64,000 nt of DNA from an uncultured Solirubrobacteraceae bacterium (lineage in GTDB: Bacteria; Actinomycetota; Thermoleophilia; Solirubrobacterales; Solirubrobacteraceae). How positions within the stretch are numbered: position 1 is the stretch's first letter; every line of letters begins with the position of its first letter. Made by a program: the position numbers and the translations under genes. The notes under the pieces are model-generated. The model was not told the origin of the DNA. It did not search any database and was given only the letters and a program-made list of their open reading frames with translations. The DNA is taken from the NCBI GenBank assembly GCA_902806175.1, contig CADCVQ010000001.1:1-64000 (forward strand), given 5' to 3'. Shown here piece by piece: positions 9,942-17,489 of this stretch.

Positions 9942-9951
9942 CCCCCCCCCC
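9942..9951. repeat. Run of ten C residues
   Basis: A homopolymer of ten C on the plus strand in the intergenic region between the two divergent ABC exporters, upstream of both. Such runs are prone to slippage and sequencing error; here it could only change promoter spacing, not a reading frame. Confidence 0.8.
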
Positions 9952-10003
9952 GCCAGAAAGGGTCGTTTGACGGCCGCGGTCCCGCGCGGCACGCTTCTCC
10001 GGG

Positions 10004-10252
10004 ATGGCTGAGTTCTCGTCTGCGCGCTTTTCTCCTGCCGCCCTGGAGCTGGTGATGACGGCTTCGCTACTCACCCGCGCGGACAACGCGCCGGTGGCGA
10101 GACCTGGGCACGCGCGAGAGCGGTGGACCACGGCGGGTGCGAAGACGGCCTCCGTTCTCGGCGTGGAATTGAAAGCAGTGCTCGAGCGGGGGCTCGAACT
10201 CACCGAAGGAGCTGTGGAACCGGCTGACCTCGCTGCGGCGCTCGTCGCCTAG
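10004..10252 (+). CDS. Possible small protein preceding ABC exporter B
   Basis: An 82-codon open frame (ATG 10004 to stop 10252) lying 7 bases before the second ABC exporter. It has an acidic, helical C-terminal half (LKAVLERGLELTEGAVEP, then ADLAAALVA), no Cys and no signal peptide. I recognise no family. Its position between two exporters and just upstream of one, with an S9 peptidase two genes on, makes a peptide precursor conceivable, but high-G+C chance ORFs of this size are common and its ribosome binding site is weak. Confidence 0.3.
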   Translation: MAEFSSARFSPAALELVMTASLLTRADNAPVARPGHARERWTTAGAKTASVLGVELKAVLERGLELTEGAVEPADLAAALVA

Positions 10253-10259
10253 CTTCGGC

Positions 10260-12179
10260 ATGGTTGCTGTCCGGCGTTTCAGCGGACGAGGTCGATTGAG
10301 CCAGCGAGGCAAAGACCAGGGTGGGCGGCCGATAGATCGGCGCTGGGAGGAGGTGAACCCTTGGGAGCGTGAGGATGCCCGGCTCGGTCCGCGGCGGCTG
10401 CTCGAGCTGCTGCGCGCGTCGCTGCGGCTCGTGTGGCGCGCGAGCCCGTCGGAGACGATCAACCTCCTCGTGCTGCAGACGCTGTCCGGCCTGGCGCTTC
10501 CCGCCCAGGTCCTTGCCGCCAAGTGGGCACTGGACTCGATCTTTGACGCCAGCCGCTCGAGCGGCGGCATGCAAGACGCGCTGCCGGCGCTGACACTCGC
10601 ACTTGCTGCGATGACCGCGGGGCAGATCGTCGCGACCACGGCCAGGCACCGGCAGCGGCTGCTGCCTGAGCTCGCCGGCCAGGCGGCGCAGGAGATGCTG
10701 GCCGAGAAGGCCGCGGCCATCGATCTCGAGGCGCTGGAGACGCCGGCGTTTCACAACCGGCTGAACCGTGCGCAGAACGAGGCCGCGTTCCGTCCCGCGA
10801 ACATGGTCGCGGACATGGCGCGGATCGTCAGCTCGACGGTCGCGGTGGTCGGTCTGGCCGGCCTGCTGCTCGCCGTTCACCCGGCGTTGGTCGCGGGGCT
10901 CCTGGCGGTCATGTTGCCGCTCTCGTGGGCCAGCGTGGCCGGGGGCCGCGCCTACTATCTCTACGCGGTCCGGCGCACTCCCAAGCGCCGCCTGATCGGC
11001 TATCTGCAGGGACTGCTTTCGCAGCTGGACTCGGGCAAGGAGATTCGCGCGTTTGCTCTCGGGCCGTATCTGCTCAAGCACCGCCGGCAGCTGTTCGACG
11101 AGGAGATGGCCGACCTGCGGCAGCTCATCCGGGGGCGCCTGCGGCGCGACGTGCTGGCCACGCTGGCCAGCTCGGCCGTCATCGCCGGGGGCGTTGTCTT
11201 CATCCTCTGGCTGCATTTCTCGCAGCGGATCTCGCTCGCCGAGACGGTCGCGGCGGCGGGCGCGCTGCTGCTCATGCTGCCGCGGATGAATGTGCTGACG
11301 GGGGCGGTCGGGCTGTTGCACGAGAACGCACTGTTCATCGAGGACCTCTGGTCCTTCGTCGCCGTCGAGTCCCGGCAGCTCACCCCAGACTCGCCCGCAG
11401 CGATGCCGGCGACGCTCACGACACTCCGTGCCGATGACCTCACCTTTCGCTATCGCGACGGCGCCGCGCCCGTCCTGCGCGGGGTGTCGATCGAGATCCG
11501 GCTCGGCGAGACGGTCGCCGTCGTGGGCGAGAACGGCGCCGGGAAGACGACCCTCGCCAAGCTTCTGTGCCGCCTGTACGACCCCGAGAGCGGCACGATC
11601 ACCTGGGACGGCCGCGACCTGCGGACGTGCGATCCAGACGACCTGCGTGCTCGGATCGCAGTGGTCTTCCAGGACTTCGTGCGCTACGACCTGTCTGCCC
11701 GCGAAAACATCGGATTCGGCGACGTCGGTGCTATGGACGACGCGGCGGCGATCGCGGAGGCCGCGCGTCGCGCGGGGGCCGCCGACTTCCTCACCTCGCT
11801 TCCCGACGGCTATGAGACGCGGCTGGGCCGCAGGTTCATCAACGGTCACCAGCTCTCGATCGGGCAGTGGCAACGCGTGGCGCTCGCCCGCGTGTTCTTC
11901 CGCGACGCGCCGCTCGTGATCATGGACGAGCCGACCGCTTCGCTGGACGCGCGCTCCGAGCACGAGCTGTTCAAGACCATGCGCGGCCTCTTCCACGACC
12001 GAGCGGTCCTGCTGATCTCACATCGGTTCTCCAGTGTGCGCATGGCCGACCGCATCTACGTCCTGCGCGACGGCGCCGTGGTCGAGGTCGGAACGCACGA
12101 CGAGCTCATCGCGAGCGACGGCCTCTACGCGGAGCTGTTCGGCCTCCAGGCCGCCGCCTACACGGAGCGCCCGGACTGA
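10260..12179 (+). CDS. ABC exporter, fused permease-ATPase (paralogue B)
   Basis: 639 residues, same layout as the divergent paralogue at 7947: membrane domain about residues 45-345, ATPase after residue 390. Walker A GENGAGKTT, signature LSIGQWQR, Walker B LVIMDEPTASLD, H-loop ISHRF. Long stretches match paralogue A (for example VVFILWLHFSQRISL), showing a duplication followed by inversion or a divergent arrangement. ATG 10260 is the first in-frame start; the protein-like region begins about 40 residues later (LGPRRLLELLRASLRLVW), so a later start is possible. It is followed after 78 bases by an S9 peptidase on the same strand. Confidence 0.9.
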   Translation: MVAVRRFSGRGRLSQRGKDQGGRPIDRRWEEVNPWEREDARLGPRRLLELLRASLRLVWRASPSETINLLVLQTLSGLALPAQVLAAKWALDSIFDASRSSGGMQDALPALTLALAAMTAGQIVATTARHRQRLLPELAGQAAQEMLAEKAAAIDLEALETPAFHNRLNRAQNEAAFRPANMVADMARIVSSTVAVVGLAGLLLAVHPALVAGLLAVMLPLSWASVAGGRAYYLYAVRRTPKRRLIGYLQGLLSQLDSGKEIRAFALGPYLLKHRRQLFDEEMADLRQLIRGRLRRDVLATLASSAVIAGGVVFILWLHFSQRISLAETVAAAGALLLMLPRMNVLTGAVGLLHENALFIEDLWSFVAVESRQLTPDSPAAMPATLTTLRADDLTFRYRDGAAPVLRGVSIEIRLGETVAVVGENGAGKTTLAKLLCRLYDPESGTITWDGRDLRTCDPDDLRARIAVVFQDFVRYDLSARENIGFGDVGAMDDAAAIAEAARRAGAADFLTSLPDGYETRLGRRFINGHQLSIGQWQRVALARVFFRDAPLVIMDEPTASLDARSEHELFKTMRGLFHDRAVLLISHRFSSVRMADRIYVLRDGAVVEVGTHDELIASDGLYAELFGLQAAAYTERPD

Positions 12180-12257
12180 AGCCGCCGAAACCCGAGGAAA
12201 GTCCGCGATCGCGACGGTACCGTCTCGCTCGATGACTCCCGCGGAGGCGCTGATCCG

Positions 12258-14612
12258 GTGGCCCAGCGCCCGCTGACGCCACACGACCTGTCGGGTCTCG
12301 AGGGGCTGTCCGCGGCGGCGCTCTCGCCCGACGGCCGCCGGCTCGCGTACGTGCGCACGCGTCCTCGCCGTACGGCGACGTTCCACAAGTACGACTTGCT
12401 GTGGGGCGGCGACCGGGGCGACGTCTGGATCGTCGACGCCGCGGGCGGTGCCCCGCAGAACCTGACGCGTGGTGCTGATGACGGCTCGGGTCATTGGGCG
12501 CCCAGCTGGTCGCCTGACGCGAAGCGACTCGCCCTGCTGTCGACGCGAGGCGGGAACGTCTGCGCGTGGGTCTGTGACATCGGCTCGCGAGAGCTGCATC
12601 GGCTGTGCGCACGCGCGGTGGACCTCAGGACGCACTCCTCGCCGATGCTGTGGGTGTCCAACAACGAGATCCTGCTGGCCACCCTGCCCGAGGGTGAGCG
12701 CCCGGCCCGCATGGACATCGAGATACGAGCGGCGCAGATCGCCATGCGCGAGTGGCCGAAGGCGTGGGCGGGACTGGAGCCCACCGCCAGCGCGCTCGAC
12801 AGCGGCACGACGCAGCCCTTCGACGAGGGCCCGCAGGGCGCGCTGGTGCTCGTCAACGCGGCGACCCGCCTAGAGCGGACCGTGATGCGAGGCCTGTTTC
12901 GAGATCTGCGGATCGCTCCCGACGGGCGTCACGTCGCCTTCTTTCGCAAGGTCGACGTGCGCAGGCCGACCGCCGACGGCACGCTCGAGCGGGTGCCTGG
13001 CGAGGTCACCCGTCTCGGCATCGTCACCGCGGACGGAGAACTGCTCGTCGACGACGTGCCGGAGATCGAGCAGCCGGTCGGCCCGTCGCTTCGCTGGTCT
13101 GCCGACAGCACCGAGGTGGCGCTGCTCGGCCACGTGGAGACGGCAGCCGGAACGTCGAAGCTGATCTACCGCTACCGGCTGGCCGACGGACGCCTGCGAC
13201 GCGAGACCGCGCCGAGCCTGGACCCGATGTCGATCGTCTGGACGGGCGAGAACTCCATCCTCACGCTCGCCCGGCCGGCGCAGGGGTCGACGCCGGAGCG
13301 CGCGGACTGGTGGCTCGTCGCAAGCGGCGACGAGCCACGCAAGCTGCCCGCCGGCCACGGCGCGGTCCCGACGATGCTCTTCGCGGAGGAGGGCCGGCGA
13401 TCGTTTGTCGGGCTCGGCTCCGAAGGCGTCCTGCGGCTGTCGGTGAGCGAAGGGCGCTGGGCCAACCTGACCGGCGGCTTCGAGCGCAAGATCTCGGCGC
13501 TCGTCTGGCCGACGTCCGGGGAGTCCGATCGCCGGACGATCGCGCAGCTCGTGCTGATGGTCGACGACGAGACGTCCGGCGACCGATTCACCCTCGACCT
13601 GCGATCCGGCGCGATGAGTTCCCTCCGCTGGCCGTCGGACGGCGCCTGGCTGCTGCACTTCGCGCCCGAGCACGACACCGCCGTGCACCTCGCGCTCGCT
13701 CGCACGGGCGCGCGGTTGTGGATCTCCAGGCCGGCGTTCGAGCGGCATCGCACGATCGTCGAAGCGAACACGTGGCTTCGCGACGTCGCGGAAGGCCAGA
13801 TCAGGCGCGTCGACTACCGGGGACCCACAGGAGAGGAGCTCGCGGGCTGGCTGATCCTGCCGGTCGACCACGAGCCCGGCAGGTCCTACCCCCTGATCAC
13901 CGCGGTCTATCCGGGCGTCGTCTTCCGCGGGCAGACGCCGCCGACGATGCTCTCGATCGTCGGGGAGCACGCCCACAACCCACAGCTGCTGGCCGCTCGC
14001 GGCTACGCGGTGCTCTCTCCCAGCATGCCTCTGAGCCCGGAAGGTGAGCCGAGTGATCCCTGCCTCGACATGGCCAACGGCGTCGAACCGGCCGTCGATG
14101 CGGCGATCGAGATGGGACTCGCCGACGCCGACCGGCTAGGGCTCATGGGACACAGCTACGGTGGCTACGGCACCTACGCCCTGATCACCCAGACGCATCG
14201 CTTCCGAGCGGCAGTGGCTCTGGCCGGGATCGCCGACCTCGTGAGCCTGTACGGGCAGTTCGACGCGCGCCTTCGCTACGAGCCCGACGCGCACGAGTAC
14301 CTGCTGCAGAGTCTGGCCGAGAGGGGCCAGCTTCGCATGGGCACCCCGCCGTGGCAGGACCCCGAGCGCTACGTACGCAACAGCCCGCTGTTCACGGCCG
14401 GGGACGTGCAGACCCCGCTGCTCATCATCCAGGGCGACATGGACTACGTGCCGCTACAGCAGGGAGAGCAGTTCTTCAGCGCCCTCTACCGCCAAGGCAA
14501 ACGCGCGAGGTTCGTGCGCTACTGGGGCGAAGGGCACGTCCTCCAGAGCCCCGCCAACATCCACGACATGTGGCAGCAGATATTCGCGTGGTTCGACGAG
14601 TTCCTCAGCTGA
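12258..14612 (+). CDS. S9-family serine peptidase (prolyl oligopeptidase fold)
   Basis: 784 residues beginning at GTG 12258. The first 500 residues read as beta-propeller blades (LSPDGRRLAYVR, WSPDAKRLALLS). The C-terminal alpha/beta-hydrolase has nucleophile Ser633 in GHSYGGYG, the likely acid Asp729 in GDMDYVP and His760 in GEGHVL. No signal peptide or membrane helix is evident, so it is probably cytoplasmic. Family members cut short peptides, often after Pro or as acyl-aminoacyl peptidases. Its place after an exporter gene could mean peptide processing before export, but this is inference. Confidence 0.9.
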   Translation: MAQRPLTPHDLSGLEGLSAAALSPDGRRLAYVRTRPRRTATFHKYDLLWGGDRGDVWIVDAAGGAPQNLTRGADDGSGHWAPSWSPDAKRLALLSTRGGNVCAWVCDIGSRELHRLCARAVDLRTHSSPMLWVSNNEILLATLPEGERPARMDIEIRAAQIAMREWPKAWAGLEPTASALDSGTTQPFDEGPQGALVLVNAATRLERTVMRGLFRDLRIAPDGRHVAFFRKVDVRRPTADGTLERVPGEVTRLGIVTADGELLVDDVPEIEQPVGPSLRWSADSTEVALLGHVETAAGTSKLIYRYRLADGRLRRETAPSLDPMSIVWTGENSILTLARPAQGSTPERADWWLVASGDEPRKLPAGHGAVPTMLFAEEGRRSFVGLGSEGVLRLSVSEGRWANLTGGFERKISALVWPTSGESDRRTIAQLVLMVDDETSGDRFTLDLRSGAMSSLRWPSDGAWLLHFAPEHDTAVHLALARTGARLWISRPAFERHRTIVEANTWLRDVAEGQIRRVDYRGPTGEELAGWLILPVDHEPGRSYPLITAVYPGVVFRGQTPPTMLSIVGEHAHNPQLLAARGYAVLSPSMPLSPEGEPSDPCLDMANGVEPAVDAAIEMGLADADRLGLMGHSYGGYGTYALITQTHRFRAAVALAGIADLVSLYGQFDARLRYEPDAHEYLLQSLAERGQLRMGTPPWQDPERYVRNSPLFTAGDVQTPLLIIQGDMDYVPLQQGEQFFSALYRQGKRARFVRYWGEGHVLQSPANIHDMWQQIFAWFDEFLS

Positions 14613-14632
14613 GCGACGCGCCAGACAGCTTC

Positions 14633-15136
14633 TCAGCCCAGCCCGGCCAACCACGCCCGCGCCTGGCGGCGGTTGCGAAGCCGGACCAGCACGTCGCTCT
14701 TGCCTTCGTGCTCCACCCTCCCCAGCACCCGCGGACGGTGCCTCTCCGGGTAAGACCAGACGTACTTGAGGAAGGAGAGCTCAAGGCGCTCCGGGCAGCT
14801 TGGAGCCATGTCGGGCCGGGGCCTGCGCCGATAACGCCAGCAGCGCACGAAAACGCCCGACAGGCACGTCCAACGCGAGTAATCCAGCAGGACGACAAGG
14901 TCCGCGAGCGGCAGGCGCTCCTCCATCGTTCCGCCGTAGTTCCCGTCCACGATCCAGTCTTCGCCGTCCAGCGCCTCCCGCTGCGTCACGCGCCACTCCT
15001 CCCGGGACGGTTCCACCCAACCCGGTTGCCAGTAGAGAGCGTCGAGGTGCACGACGGGAAGTCCCGTCCGCCGCCCGAGTTCGCGGGCAAGGGTCGACTT
15101 GCCGGCGCCACTGCTGCCGATGATCATGATGCGCAC
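14633..15136 (-). CDS. P-loop nucleotide kinase-like protein (topology-modulation/FlaR type)
   Basis: 167 residues. Walker A is at the very N-terminus (IGSSGAGKSTLAREL), followed by VVHLDALYWQPGW and an IVDGNYGGT segment, which together are typical of the adenylate-kinase-like family often called 'topology modulation protein'. The Arg-rich lid (RCWRYRRRPRP) is present. The true substrate of this family is not established. It lies downstream of the grd operon on the same strand but behind a terminator, so it is probably a separate unit. Confidence 0.8.
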   Translation of the reverse strand: MRIMIIGSSGAGKSTLARELGRRTGLPVVHLDALYWQPGWVEPSREEWRVTQREALDGEDWIVDGNYGGTMEERLPLADLVVLLDYSRWTCLSGVFVRCWRYRRRPRPDMAPSCPERLELSFLKYVWSYPERHRPRVLGRVEHEGKSDVLVRLRNRRQARAWLAGLG

Positions 15137-15158
15137 TCAGGCGAGGCTAGGCACACTC

Positions 15159-15198
15159 AAAACGGGGCGCCCGCGGAGAGCAGAAAGCGCGGGCACCC
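15159..15198 (-). terminator. Rho-independent terminator of the grd operon
   Basis: Read on the minus strand, a GC-rich hairpin (arms 15188-15194 and 15169-15175, GCCCGCG/CGCGGGC, extended by three G-C pairs past a mismatch) is followed by CGTTTTGAG, giving four U. It sits 37 bases after the grdA stop and before the kinase-like gene, so it closes the reductase operon. Confidence 0.7.
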
Positions 15199-15234
15199 GG
15201 AGGTGAGACAGGGTCCCACGCGGAGGCCGTGGGG

Positions 15235-15693
15235 CTACGACTGGCTCTCGCGCATGCCCTTGACCGCCGCGGAGATCTCCTCGGCGTCGAGGACGTCGGC
15301 CATGATCCCGATCTGCTCTTCCCAGACGTCGTCTTCGACTTGACTGCGGAACTCTTCCTCGAGCGCGTGATACACGGAGAGACCCAACTGGGCCTCGGCC
15401 AGTGCACCTGCATAGGTCGGATCGCCGAGCACCACTGTCTCGGCGGCGATCTCTGCGCTCTCGGCGTCAGGAGCTCCGAGGATGACCACCAGTTGGTCTT
15501 TCCCGTGCTCGTCGGCGAGGCGCTTGATCGTTTCCTGGCTATTCAGGTCCATGGCCCCCGAGGCAGTTCAAACGAAGCACTCTGTCGACGCGAAGGCGAC
15601 GTTTCCGCCTGCGCTCTTGACGCATGCGGCGATCGCGGGGCCCGCGATCCCGTCGCGCTCACCGAGCACGATGACCTGCTTGCTCTCGAACAT
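15235..15693 (-). CDS. grdA: Selenoprotein A of glycine/sarcosine/betaine reductase
   Basis: 152 residues if UGA is read as selenocysteine at codon 42. The N-terminal part starts at ATG 15693 (MFESKQVIVLGERDGIAGPA) and leads into TECFV-Sec-TASGAMDL, which matches the redox centre of clostridial GrdA (CFV-Sec-TA). The rest (LVVILGAPDAESAEIAAE and ALAEAQLGLSVYHALEEEF) is collinear with GrdA to the stop. Protein A carries the carboxymethyl-selenoether between protein B and protein C and is re-reduced by thioredoxin. Taken without UGA readthrough it would be split into a 41-residue stub and a fragment from ATG 15552. A GAGGAGGTGA ribosome site lies inside the end of the thioredoxin gene. Last gene of the operon. 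Confidence 0.96.
15568..15570 (-). other. Selenocysteine UGA codon of grdA
   Basis: TCA on the plus strand, UGA in the mRNA, codon 42 of grdA, one residue after CFV. The frame stays open and homologous on both sides. The hairpin (SECIS) that SelB needs should lie just downstream; I could not identify a convincing one by eye. Confidence 0.95.
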
Positions 15694-15699
15694 AGGGTG

Positions 15700-16041
15700 C
15701 TAGCTCACCTCCTCTCTCATCTCGCCGAGGCTCTTGTCGAGCCAGTCTTTCAGCTCCGGCGGACTGATCGTCGAAGCCGACAACCGCGCCACCTCATCAC
15801 CGTCGTGCATGAGCAGGAAGGTCGGCAGCGCGTGCACGCCCAGGCGGATGCACACCCGGCGGGCCTTGGGCGCCTCGAGCATGACGACCGTCAGGTCGTC
15901 CCGTGCCTCAGCGATCTTCTCGACGTGGGGCTTCAGCGCCAGGCACGGCCGGCAGTCCGGGCCCCAGACGTCGACGAGCGTGGTACCGCTCTCGACAAGG
16001 GCGTCGAAGTTCTCGCGTGTCGCCTCGCTCACCGCTCCCAT
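15700..16041 (-). CDS. Thioredoxin-like protein of the reductase operon
   Basis: 113 residues of thioredoxin fold. The active site is CRPC in VDVWGPDCRPCLALKP (Cys30 and Cys33), with the cis-Pro segment ALPTFLLMHDGDEVARL. In clostridial grd operons the thioredoxin gene trxA reduces the selenosulfide of GrdA after each cycle, and the position here between grdC and grdA suggests the same job. The Arg between the cysteines (CGPC in ordinary thioredoxin) should alter its redox potential. No thioredoxin reductase gene is present in the operon, unlike clostridia. It ends 6 bases before the grdA start. Confidence 0.9.
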   Translation of the reverse strand: MGAVSEATRENFDALVESGTTLVDVWGPDCRPCLALKPHVEKIAEARDDLTVVMLEAPKARRVCIRLGVHALPTFLLMHDGDEVARLSASTISPPELKDWLDKSLGEMREEVS

Positions 16042-16045
16042 CCGT

Positions 16046-17482
16046 TCATCCTCCCGCTTGGTCGTTGGACTCGAGCAGCACGCTCATGCCGTCGGACTGC
16101 TCGGACATCCGCCCGAGGAACAGGCTGCCCTTGGCGATCAGCTGCACCCGCCGCGCACCCCCGTCCACCAGCCGGGCCCGCGCGTGCGGAACGTAACACA
16201 GCGCCGAGGCGATGTGGCCCTGCGTGGGAGCGAAGCCGGGCATCCCGTGTCTTTCGGAGAAATCGCTCATGTCCTCCCGGCCCAGCTCGCCGCGGCGCAC
16301 GGCGAGCGCGGCGAGCGTCTTGTAGTTGCGCTTGGGCACGTCACCCGAGCCCTGGGGCTCGGTGATCTCGGGATTGTGCAGCTCGGTGGCGTAGTCGTCG
16401 ACGTCGAGCATCCCGAGGCCGAGACGTTCGAGGGGAGCGACCGCGAGGGCCTCCATGATCTTCGGGGTCGACGACCCGGCGGCGACCGTATGCCGGCCCA
16501 CGGAGTCCAGTCGTACGCGCGGCGAGCGGCCGTCGTCGGCCTCCACGATCAGCGCACAGGCGCCGAGCACGTCCTCAAGCACCGGGAGGCCGTGCTTGAG
16601 GTGGCCCTGGAACTTCATCCCCAGCTTCGGGAGCGAGCCGCCCGCGACCACCGCGACGCGCTGGAAGACCCCGGCGGCGACGAGGCTGCTCGCGATCACC
16701 AGCGCCGGGAGCGGGGCGGCGCAGAAGTTCTTGACGTCACAGCCGGAGGCGTCGCTGCAGCCCGCCGCCGCCGCGACCGACTTGGCGAGGTTGCCCCCAC
16801 CGCGCTGGTAGCGGTCCCCGATCGCCTCCTCGCCGGCGCCGATGACGTAGTCGATCGAGGCGGGGTCGATGCCGTTGTCGGCGAGGAGGCGCAGGAGCGC
16901 CAGCGTGGCGCTCGCCTTCCCCGCGAGGTTCTCGAGCAGCACGTCCGCGGTCAGGGCGGCGTCGCTCTCGTGGCCGCGACGGAAGGCCCCGGCCAGGTGA
17001 TCGGCGCCGAGGTGCAGGCCCAGCGCCCCCGGCTCGGCCGCCACCGCTTCGGCGTCGCCGGCCGCGGCGGCCACGCGCTCGAGGTCGAGGTGCTCGGCGA
17101 GCGGATGGCGGGCGAGCCGCTCGGCGATCACGCCGGCCTCCTGCGCACCGAGCTTGACCAGGTCGAACTCGTCGACCGCCGCCAGCAGGCCGAGGAACTC
17201 GTCTTCGGACATGAGCTCACCGACGCCCGCGAAGCGGCCCTCGCCGTTGGGGGCTGCGTCGACCCACGGTCGCTCGGGCAGCTCCCGCGGGTGGAGGGCG
17301 CCGAGGAACGCCTGGTGGGGCGCGTAGGCCACCGCCTGCTCGAAGGTGCGCAGGGACCCCAGGAACGCCGCCTCGACCTCCGGGTCGCGCGCGAGCTCGC
17401 GCGACGGCTTGGAGCCGTGACGGGCGAGCCCGGGGACGTGGGCGAGGACCGCACTCGTGGCCGAGATCACAGGTATGGGCAT
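16046..17482 (-). CDS. grdC: Glycine/sarcosine/betaine reductase component C, beta subunit
   Basis: 478 residues, slightly short for GrdC (about 510). It begins ISATSAVLAHVPGLARHGSKPSRE, a GrdC hallmark, and has a thiolase/KAS III-like core (FCAAPLPALVIASSLVAAG, IPKLGMKF-like SLPKLGMKFQGHLKHGLP, and TQGHIASALCYVPHARARL). In clostridia, protein C takes the acetyl group from selenoprotein A and releases it as acetyl phosphate, working as a GrdC-GrdD pair with the acetyl-thioester on GrdD. No grdD follows here, so the partner is missing from this locus. Starts 7 bases after grdB. Confidence 0.92.
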   Translation of the reverse strand: MPIPVISATSAVLAHVPGLARHGSKPSRELARDPEVEAAFLGSLRTFEQAVAYAPHQAFLGALHPRELPERPWVDAAPNGEGRFAGVGELMSEDEFLGLLAAVDEFDLVKLGAQEAGVIAERLARHPLAEHLDLERVAAAAGDAEAVAAEPGALGLHLGADHLAGAFRRGHESDAALTADVLLENLAGKASATLALLRLLADNGIDPASIDYVIGAGEEAIGDRYQRGGGNLAKSVAAAAGCSDASGCDVKNFCAAPLPALVIASSLVAAGVFQRVAVVAGGSLPKLGMKFQGHLKHGLPVLEDVLGACALIVEADDGRSPRVRLDSVGRHTVAAGSSTPKIMEALAVAPLERLGLGMLDVDDYATELHNPEITEPQGSGDVPKRNYKTLAALAVRRGELGREDMSDFSERHGMPGFAPTQGHIASALCYVPHARARLVDGGARRVQLIAKGSLFLGRMSEQSDGMSVLLESNDQAGG

Positions 17483-17489
17483 GTGGTGC

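Noticed and set aside
15571-15693. The 41-codon stub before the grdA UGA as a separate small gene
   Set aside because: It is the N-terminal part of GrdA, continuous through the selenocysteine codon.
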